Source: Posidonia oceanica
Taxonomy: Eukaryota > Streptophyta > Magnoliopsida > Alismatales > Posidoniaceae
Direction: 5' to 3'
Assembly (NCBI GenBank): GCA_037176725.1
Contig: JAZBRS010000035.1
Span: forward strand, 50,354,001-50,418,000
DNA: 64,000 nucleotides
The position numbers were made by a program, and so were the translations under genes. Below the pieces are notes generated by a model. That model saw only the letters and a list, made by a program, of their open reading frames with translations, was not told the origin of the DNA and made no database searches. This document shows, piece after piece, positions 56,956 through 64,000 of this stretch. The first letter of the stretch is position 1. Every line of letters begins with the position of its first letter.

Positions 56956-58844
56956 TGGGGAGGGGAGGCTGCTGGTGCGCTGGGAGTTTTTGAAATCCAC
57001 CGGCGGCCACTGCAGCAGAGAAGACCGGTGTCGGCCGACTCCGGAAAAACCGCTGAGACGAGGGAGAGGCGGCGAGCTGCTGTAGATTGACACGATGGAG
57101 GACTCAAATTCGAATGGAGGAGGGAATCCTGTTGCCACAGCTTCGCGGGAGAATCGGCCGGAGAAAAAACACAGAGGAAGATTGAGGAAGAAGAAGGGTG
57201 GGGAAGGCCGGACTGTGGGCCGAGGGAAAAAACGAAGAAATAAAAGAAAAAGGAAACGGGCTGGATTGAGCCCAGTAAAGAAAAGAAAGAATAAAAAAGA
57301 AAGGTAAGAAAGAAGGAGAGGGTAGAATGGGGAAATAAGATAGGTAAAAATAAACTAAAAATAAATAAAAATATTAGAAGAGTTGTGCTGTAGATTAGGA
57401 TTTTAATTAAGATTTTTAATGGTTATTTTGAGTTGATTAATGTGTTTTGGGCTTGATTAGGGTTTTAGAGCTTTGGTTTTGTTCTTAATTGGTTTTCACT
57501 TGATTAAATGTTTGTTAAACCTTTTTTAAATTGTTTTAAAAATTGTATTTCCCTTGTTGGACACTTAGGATATTAATTAGGATTTTTTTAGGATTTAATT
57601 TCGTATTAATCAGGGTTGGTTTTAGGTTTTTAAGTTTTGGTCTTCTTAGGTTTTTTTTTTTTCTTTTCTAAGTCTTTTAAGTTATGTTTTGATTTTTATT
57701 TATTGGTTTTTTCTTGAAGTTTTTAGTTGGATTTTTCTGGTTTGATAGGATGTTTTTTAAGTCTTTCAGATGTGTTTTTCTCTTCTTTTTTAATTAAGTT
57801 TTTAACTTGTTTTTCTTATGTTTGTTAGGTTAAGTCTTTTGCCTTTCTTAATTACTTGTTCTAGTATTTGATTTTTTAATTTTTCTTTTTGGGTTTGTTT
57901 TTTAATTCCTCTGATGGGTTTTTACCTTTGGTGGATTTGGATTTTATTTTAGCTTTTTCCTTGATTTTTCAGTGTTTTCTTTTGATTTGTTTTGCATTTT
58001 TTAGTTTGCATGCTTGGTTTTCTTTTTAGCTTGCTTAAGTTAAGTTTAAGTTGTTAATTGCTTGTTTAACATTTTTAATTGTTTTTCTTAGTGCACTGAT
58101 CTGTTTGTTTTATGTTTTGAGATTTTACAGATTTTTATGGGTTTTTGTGGATTTTTGCAAAAGGGAGAAAAGGAAAAGAGAAGGAGGGAAGAAATGGAAT
58201 AAAAAGGGGAATAAAAGGAAAAAGGATAGATTGGAGGAAAACGATTTTTAAAAATTCAGAAAAAGTGTTAGAAATAAAGTAAAAACCAGGATAAGATAGA
58301 GGAAGGGTAGAAGCACAGAGGGGGCCCACAGCCAGACCCAAAAAAGGATGAGAAGGGGGGAAAAAGGGAGATGATAATCAGGAGAGAGAGAGGAGAGAGA
58401 AAACGATAATCCCGGAGAGAGAAAAGGATAATTTGAGTGGATGGAGGTCTTAATGGTCTTGGAATGGGGTGAAAATTGGTGGGTGGGTAGTCTAGGTTTT
58501 GAAGTCTTGGGTCTGAAATTTTGGTTTGATTTTAAGGAGGTTTTGGGGGGGTTTCAAGGTGTAGAAAAAGGACAGTTTCACCTAAGTTTTCTAGGGTTTT
58601 TGGGAATGGGTCAGGCTTGGAAATTCCTAGGTTTTTGGGTAGGTTTGTTGAGTGGATAGTGGTGGGTTTTCCTATGAATTTTGGTTAGGTTTTGAGGTTG
58701 GGAAGGGGGGTAGAGGTTTAGGCCAAAATGGGCTGATTTTGAAGGGTTGAGAGGAGGGTTAGGGTTAGGGTTTGGTTGGGGTTTGATCCAGCAACCAACA
58801 AGAGGGCTCCAAGGGTCTAGGCCTGCCAAGATGGGGTGTCAACA

Positions 58845-58860
58845 GATGCCCCTCCTTGAG
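58845..58860 (-). other. 3' polypurine tract of E4
   Basis: The sense strand reads CTCAAGGAGGGGCATC directly before the LTR start TGTTGAC; it matches the E3 tract with small differences. Confidence 0.82.
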
Positions 58861-59385
58861 CGAGGGCAAGCGGAGCGTGGCCGCTGCTCAGGGTTGACAA
58901 GACACCCCATCTGACCGGCGGGAGCAGCGGGTTGCTATGGGCGTGAGCTACTTATTCGGCGGATGCACCGAAGATCGTAGCCCGTTGCCGCATTGCAAAA
59001 TGCCAGTGCAGATGGATGCTGTGCTGTGTGTGATATGCTAAATGCAATGCAAGAGTTAGTATAAAAGTTAGTGCAGCTATAAGAAAATGCTGATGCTGTG
59101 CAAGTGATACTGATGATGCTAAAATGACATGCAGTGCTAGCTAAGAAAGTGCAGAGATGATGCAAGAAAATGGTAAAAAGGCGCGATGTGGTGCAAATGT
59201 CTGGTAGGGAGGGCAGACTTGCACGACAAAGCGAAGGAAAACAGGGTGCAGCTGGTCCCCGCCCGGGGAGCAAGCTAGCAGGAAAGAAGGGCGCGAGGGG
59301 AGAGAGGCCAACTCTCCCATCGCAGAAAGGGGGTGCGTGATCTCGTCTTCCTGGGACAAGGTCACGCCGAAAAGGAGAAAAAAAA
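58861..59385 (-). other. E4 noncoding region between polypurine tract and repeat array
   Basis: The first 110 bp are well conserved with E3 38525-38640; the rest is diverged and rich in GATGC/CTGATG words. No gene seen. Confidence 0.5.
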
Positions 59386-60440
59386 CGATAAGGTGACGGG
59401 CTTATCGTCCGGATAGTTTACGGTCCTATCAACCGGGAGTGACAGTTTACGGTCCTGTCAACCGGAGCAGTTGTGAGTGATAGTTACTGGATATCAGCCA
59501 TATAACATGGTTGTGGGTGATAGTTTAGGAGTATCATCCTAACGACAGTTTACGGTCCTGTCAACCGGTGGATAGTTTACAGACCTATCAACTGGAGGAT
59601 AGTTTACAGACCTATCAACTGGAACCCACAAACCATGAGTGATAGTTACTGAATATCAGCCGTATAACGCAATGCCGGATAGTTTACAGTCTATCATCTG
59701 GAACGACAGTTTACGGTCCTGTCAACCGGCGGATAGTTTACAGTCCTATCAACTGGTGGATAGTTTACAGTCCTATCAACTGGAAACAGCATTGCGAGGG
59801 ACAGTTACTGGATGTCAGCCGTATAACATCATTGCGCGTGGTAGTTTACAGTCCTACCAACTGGTGGATAGTTTACAGACCTATCAACTGGAGCGACAGT
59901 TTACGGTCCTGTCAACCGGCGGATAGTTTACAGACCTATCAACTGGAAACGCGCAATGATGAGGGATAGTTACTGGATATCAGCCGTATAATGCAATTGC
60001 GGGTGATAGTTTAGGAGTATCAGCCTAACGACAGTTTACGGTCCTGTCAACCGGTGGATAGTTTACAGACCTATCAACTGGAGGATAGTTTACAGTCCTA
60101 TCAACTGGAAACCGCAATTGCAAGGGACAGTTACTGGATGTCAGCCGTATAACGTAATTGCACGCGGTAGTTTACAGTCCTACCAACTAGAGCGACAGTT
60201 TACGGTCCTGTCAACCGGTGGATAGTTTACAGACCTATCAACTGGAAAAGTGCAATTACGAGGGACAGTTACTGGATGTCAGCCGTATAACACAACTGCG
60301 GGCCAACCATGGATCGGCCAGAAGATAGTTTAGGTTATCAGCCTGAGAGTGATTGATTGTTGTTAGTTTCGGATATCAGCCTAGCACGAGTTTGATAGAT
60401 TGATAGTTTCGGATATCAGCCTAGCACGAGTGGTTGATTG
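59386..60440 (-). repeat. E4 array of short units with two interleaved inverted repeats (pseudoknot-like)
   Basis: Same architecture as E3 38961-40080, but dominated by different unit classes. Examples: 59412-59436 (GATAG/CTATC with CGGT/ACCG), 59441-59465 (GACAG/CTGTC with CGGT/ACCG), 59840-59864 (GGTAG/CTACC with CAGT/ACTG). Arm 1 and arm 2 each change together with their partner. The longer GTTACTGGAYRTCAGCC class punctuates the array. Confidence 0.82.
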
Positions 60441-61165
60441 ATTGATAAGAGGGGGCAAGATCATGATGAGAATGATAAGATATCGGACTTATCGGCCGGC
60501 AAAGAGGGGATGAGGTAATGATGAGAAGTTGATCTAAAGAGGGGGGTGAGATCATGATGAGAAATTAATCTAAAGAGGGGATGAGATAATGATGAGAAAT
60601 TAAGCTAAAGAGGGGATGAGATAATGATGAGAAATTAAGCTAAAGAGGGGATGAGATCATGATGAGAAATTAATCTAAAGAGGGGATGAGATCATGATGA
60701 GAAATTAATCTAAAGAGGGAGATGAGATCATGATGAGAAATTAAGCTAAAGAGGGGGGGAGATCATGATGAGAAATTAAGCTAAAGAGGGGATGAGATCA
60801 TGATGAGAAATTAATCTAAAGAGGGAGGTGAGATCATGATGAGAAATTAAGCTAAAGAGGGGGGTGAGATCATGATGAGAAATTAAGCTAAAGAGGGGAC
60901 GAGATCATGATGAGAAATTAAGCTAAAGAGGGAGATGAGATCATGATGAGAAATTAAGCTAAAGAGGGGGGTGAGATCATGATGAGAAATTAAGCTAAAG
61001 AGGGGGGTGAGATCATGATGAGAAATTAAGCTAAAGAGGGGATGAGATCATGATGAGAAATTAAGCTAAAGAGGGGACGAGATCATGATGAGAAATTAAG
61101 CTAAAGAGGGGATGAGATCATGATGAGAAGTTAAGCTAAAGAGGGGATGAGATCATGATAAGAAT
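60441..61165. repeat. 35-bp tandem array in E4 3' region (about 19 copies)
   Basis: GATGAGAAATTAAGCTAAAG followed by AGGGGATGAGATCAT, period 35 bp (for example 60602 to 60637), very regular. GATAAG...CTTATC units bracket it at 60474-60500, 61166-61192 and about 61219. The E3 counterpart has only about six copies with a 37-bp period. Confidence 0.88.
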
Positions 61166-62207
61166 GATAAGATATCGGACTTATCGGCCGGCAAAGAAGG
61201 GGTAAGGGAATGATGAGAATGATAAGATATCGGACTTATCGGCCGGCAAAGAAGGGGTAAGGGAATGATGAGAAGAAACCATCCCTATGACGCCAGGAAC
61301 GTCATAGGGGAAAGGGGGAGAGAATGATACCGTGGGGCGATCAAAAGATGCCCTTGGTGTCGGGATGACACCAGGGGTTGGCCAGCGCGTCCATGGCATC
61401 GAAAGCAGAGAGTGATGACAAGAGTGTCGTGCTTGTCAGACGAGTAGTTTGGGGTACCAGTCCGCAAGGGATTCAGCTGAGGGCGATCAGCTGGGGACTC
61501 AGCTGGGGTGACCAGCCGAGAAGAGTGTTAGGTTGACGGACCTTTCGCCGAGCAGTTTGGGGTGCCAGCTCGTAGAGGATGGTGGTCCAGCTGGGGGCGA
61601 CCAACTGGGGATGACCAACCGAGAAGAGGACTCAGCTGGGGATGATCAGCTGGGGATGATACCACCGGGCGACCAAAAGATGCCCCTGGTATCAGGATGA
61701 TACCAGGGGATGGTCGGTACGCCCCTGGCATCAGGATGCAAGGACAGATAGGCGAGTGGATGGATGATAGGTTGACGGACCCATCGCCGAGCAGTTTGGG
61801 GTGCCAGCCCACGAGGGACTCAGCTGAGGATGAACAGCTGAGGAGGATAACAGGTTGACGGACCTTTCGCCGGGCAGTTTGGGGTGCCAGCCCGTAGAGG
61901 ATGGTGGTCCAGCTGGGGGCGACCAACTGGGGATGCCGGACAGCGGAGCTGAGTGTCGCGGGCCTGCAGATGCTCTGGGCTCCGGATTGGGTGCTGAAGA
62001 CTTCGCCGCGCTGGGATGTCTGCAAGTCTGATTAGAGGGCCCAAGATAATGATGATGATGATATGCAATGCAGCAAAGAGTCTTGATGTGCAAGCAGAAA
62101 GCAGAAACAGTTTTTATTGATATGATCTTGATAAGTACAATGCCTGAGGCAGGCCAGAAAAGCACAGCACAAATTGAAAGAAGACCACATGATGGTCGCA
62201 CAAGGGC
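61166..62207 (-). other. E4 region between repeat arrays and accessory ORF
   Basis: Two GATAAG units, then hairpins around CCCCTGGTATC and GATACCAGGGG (61680-61715), then four units of the GxA-GTTT-GGGG-TxC class (near 61447, 61552, 61791, 61876) with GTA/TAC or GCA/TGC arms. No ORF is shared with E3. Confidence 0.55.
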
Positions 62208-63410
62208 CTAGTCAACCCGGGCCTTCTTCGGCTGCCTGGAGTCGGGGAACAAGGGGCCGCCTGGCGGGACTTCAGTGATTGGCCAGAGCTGTCGGACTTC
62301 CGCTTCATAATCAGAAGTGCATCCAGTACCTCTCACGGCTGCAACGTCTGTAGATTGGACCCCATGCTGCATCAGACTAGCAAGCTTCTTGGTTGGGGCA
62401 GTGGTGCTGAGAGGATAAGTCTGTAGAAGCTCGGGCGCTGTACTGTCGATGAAGGCGCCCTGCTGGAAGCTGAACTGGCGCATGACCCTGATTGGATGGT
62501 ACTCTACGCCTGCTGTGAAGCCTGGAAGAATGATCAACCGCGTGTCACGCGCGCTGAAGAAGATTGTGAATGGCTCTGCTGCAGAGGGAATGATGCGCCA
62601 GATCACAGCGTCGTCAGTCAATGCTGACAGCCTCTCGTATTCGTCTTTGACGCTCTTGTCTGTTCTGGTACGGGCGCTACTGCAGTAGGCTTCAAAAGCA
62701 TGCACTTGAGGGCGCAGGAAGTCCATTTCTAAGTGCGCGATCAGCCAGACTTGTATAAGTGCTCCGCAACCGTGGAAGTGGCGGCAGCGATGAGAAATGC
62801 GGTCCAGCCCGCGATAAGTCTCTGCCAAGACAACTGGTGCCAGGTCTATATGCTGGGTCACCACAGCTAGTGCAATCTCTGCAACCTCGATGGCCACTGT
62901 CAATCGGCCATGAGTAAAGATTAGTTCGCCCAGAAAGCGGATGACGAATCCTCGGAGCCACAGCTCATCTCCGAGGTCAGCACGCTTGTTCAAGATTTCA
63001 TCAAAGTGTGCAAGGCGAAGCATAGGCTCTTGTCCATTGGTGCAGATTAGCTTTTGTTGGCAGGCTTGAGTGGAGAGTCCAGTCAGTTGGTTCAGGACTC
63101 GGAGATATCCGTCGCGCCTCATGAAGACAGGCGGCCCCAAGATCTTTGAAAAGCCGCAGATCCGACGCACCTCTTCCAGTGTAGGTGTCAGCTCAGTCTT
63201 GTTGAAACGGAAGACATGATGCGCCGGCTTCCAGAATCTCGCGGCGGCACACAGAAGGTGGCGGCTGACCTCCACATCAGCAGCCTTTAGCAGCTTAGTT
63301 GGTATGCCCCACAGGCGCAACTTTTCACAGTCTTGTAGAGTGAGCCTGCTGATCCATTCTCGCAGGGTTTCCGAGCAGTGTGCGGGAGTCAACAGAGTAG
63401 GAAAACCCAT
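62208..63410 (-). CDS. E4 accessory protein, plant-mobile-domain/DUF7745-like, 400 aa, intact
   Basis: 400 codons from the conserved ATG (63408-63410) to the stop at 62208, exactly the length of the E3 protein. Conserved blocks: KLRLWGIPTKLLKAADVEVSRHLL, FWKPAHHVFRF, TLEEVRRICGFSKILGPP, MRRDGY, GDELWLRGFV, a Cys/His cluster (HRCRHFHGCG), PQVHAFEAYCSS, WRIIPSAAE, PGFTAGVEYHPIRVMRQF, MQHGVQSTD and a basic tail (QPKKAR). No enzyme motif is evident. Substitutions against E3 cluster outside these blocks. The frame is open upstream to 63545, and a CAG/GTA acceptor-like site lies at 63460-63458, so a spliced form with extra N-terminal residues is possible. Domain naming is from memory. Confidence 0.87.
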   Translation of the reverse strand: MGFPTLLTPAHCSETLREWISRLTLQDCEKLRLWGIPTKLLKAADVEVSRHLLCAAARFWKPAHHVFRFNKTELTPTLEEVRRICGFSKILGPPVFMRRDGYLRVLNQLTGLSTQACQQKLICTNGQEPMLRLAHFDEILNKRADLGDELWLRGFVIRFLGELIFTHGRLTVAIEVAEIALAVVTQHIDLAPVVLAETYRGLDRISHRCRHFHGCGALIQVWLIAHLEMDFLRPQVHAFEAYCSSARTRTDKSVKDEYERLSALTDDAVIWRIIPSAAEPFTIFFSARDTRLIILPGFTAGVEYHPIRVMRQFSFQQGAFIDSTAPELLQTYPLSTTAPTKKLASLMQHGVQSTDVAAVRGTGCTSDYEAEVRQLWPITEVPPGGPLFPDSRQPKKARVD

Positions 63411-64000
63411 TGCACTGGTTGCAAAAGACAGGCTGATTGCTGCAAGGCTTGAGGTACCTGCTATCAATAAATAGTCAGATCTCGCAGGCATATAATCTTT
63501 GACAACAAGCAGAAGCTGAGACTGAAAGTGTAGTTCCATATGCATTCAGCAGTTGATAACAGAACATAGCAGTTAAGCACAAGTGAATAAAGGGAATTGG
63601 CAGCAGTCCGGTGAAAAGCGGGGGCGAGGGCCGGCAGGGGATGTGGACTGGCGCAGCTTGAGTGTCGCCGATGTGCCTCTGCTGGGGAAGAGTACTGTCT
63701 CAGGGCCTGAGCGTGTTGCAGAGCGGAGGGATTGGCGGAAGGGGAAAGGAAAGAAGGAAGATGCATGAATGCAAGATGCTAGTGATATGCTTATGTGGAT
63801 GAATATTATTGGATGACTAAGTATGTTTGAATGGATGGATATGCTTGGGTGGATGCTTGAATGCCCTCAGCGTACGGAGTGCTTTGGTGCCTGCTGCAGA
63901 GGAAGGGAGTGGTCCTTGACTCACTGGGCCCTACTCAGACTCTCGGCTTATTGGTGGCGCTCCGGAACAGGTCGTTGGCGTTATACAGGTGGTGATGTGG
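63411..64000 (-). other. E4 spacer upstream of accessory ORF, cut by window edge
   Basis: Nearly identical to E1 358-983; the purine tract and pol are expected beyond 64000. No gene. Confidence 0.7.

Larger units (their letters stand above)
52985..58844 (-). repeat. E4 3' LTR (5,860 bp)
   Basis: From TGTAGCGATCCC to GTGTCAACA on the plus strand, TG/CA ends. Collinear with the E1 LTR: primer-core motif (53103-53113), conserved block (53246-53370), 30-bp repeat field (about 53590-53960), A-rich tract, GC-rich middle (55670-57160) and T-rich sense-5' part (57340-58130). No gene is supported. Confidence 0.92.
52985..64000 (-). mobile_element. Copy E4: 3' LTR, 3' repeats and accessory ORF; rest beyond the window
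   Basis: The LTR at 52985-58844 is followed on its right by a polypurine tract and the 3' repeat region, so it is the 3' LTR of E4 and not the 5' LTR of E3. E4 inserted into the E3 leader in the same direction. The E4 accessory ORF region matches that of E1 almost base for base (63053-64000 against 1-983), so the two are recent relatives. Pol and gag should follow right of 64000. Confidence 0.88.

Noticed and set aside
58757..58785. Telomere-like TTAGGG/TTTAGGG words (also 17722-17740)
   Set aside because: Only two or three units, at the same LTR position in both E1 and E4, so part of the LTR and not telomeric DNA.
43545..58844. E3 as a complete element with the LTR at 52985 as its own 5' LTR
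   Set aside because: No primer site next to that LTR, the two LTRs belong to different subfamilies, and a polypurine tract lies on the far side.

Overview
This window is plant nuclear DNA, most likely from a eudicot, made entirely of nested LTR retrotransposons of the Ty3/gypsy (Metaviridae) Tat lineage, the group that holds Ogre and Retand. The evidence is a gag-protease-RT-RNase H-second (archaeal-type) RNase H-integrase order, a primer-binding site matching the 3' end of tRNA-Arg, LTRs of 4.6 to 5.9 kb, and complete copies that must exceed 26 kb. I see no host gene, tRNA or rRNA gene. I cannot name the species. All coding copies lie on the minus strand, so each 5' LTR is at high coordinates.

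Layout. (1) 1-17809, copy E1: the start of a 3' accessory ORF broken by TGA, a spacer with a long purine tract, a gag-pro-pol frame of 2,924 codons broken only by two in-frame TAG codons, the leader, the tRNA-Arg primer site (11897-11914) and the 5' LTR (11916-17809). E1 sits inside the integrase of copy B. (2) 17810-32091, copy B: an old, heavily decayed gag-pro-pol, its primer site (27495-27511) and a 4.6-kb 5' LTR (27517-32091) whose U3 side is unrelated to the other LTRs and carries a periodic double-hairpin module. (3) 32092-32469: a plus-strand relic (O) of the 3' repeat region of an older relative. (4) 32470-32956: the end of another LTR (F), cut by the insertion of E3. (5) 32957-52984, copy E3: 3' LTR, polypurine tract, two tandem-repeat arrays, an intact 400-aa accessory ORF, a spacer, a broken gag-pro-pol and a leader that stops abruptly. 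(6) 52985-64000, copy E4: inserted in the leader of E3. Its 3' LTR, polypurine tract, repeat arrays and intact 400-aa accessory ORF are in the window and the rest lies beyond 64000. E1 and E4 are the same young subfamily, so the window begins and ends with nearly the same 1 kb.

How the parts work together. In a live element the LTR would drive a genomic RNA; tRNA-Arg would prime reverse transcription; gag-pro-pol would supply the particle, protease, RT/RNase H and integrase; and the G-rich tract next to the 3' LTR would prime the second strand. This family adds a 400-aa ORF (plant-mobile-domain/DUF7745-like) between pol and the 3' LTR, followed by 2-3 kb of noncoding repeats. Those repeats are the most unusual feature. 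Their 20-27-nt units carry two interleaved complementary arms that change together from unit to unit, the topology of compact H-type RNA pseudoknots, repeated several dozen times in each copy.
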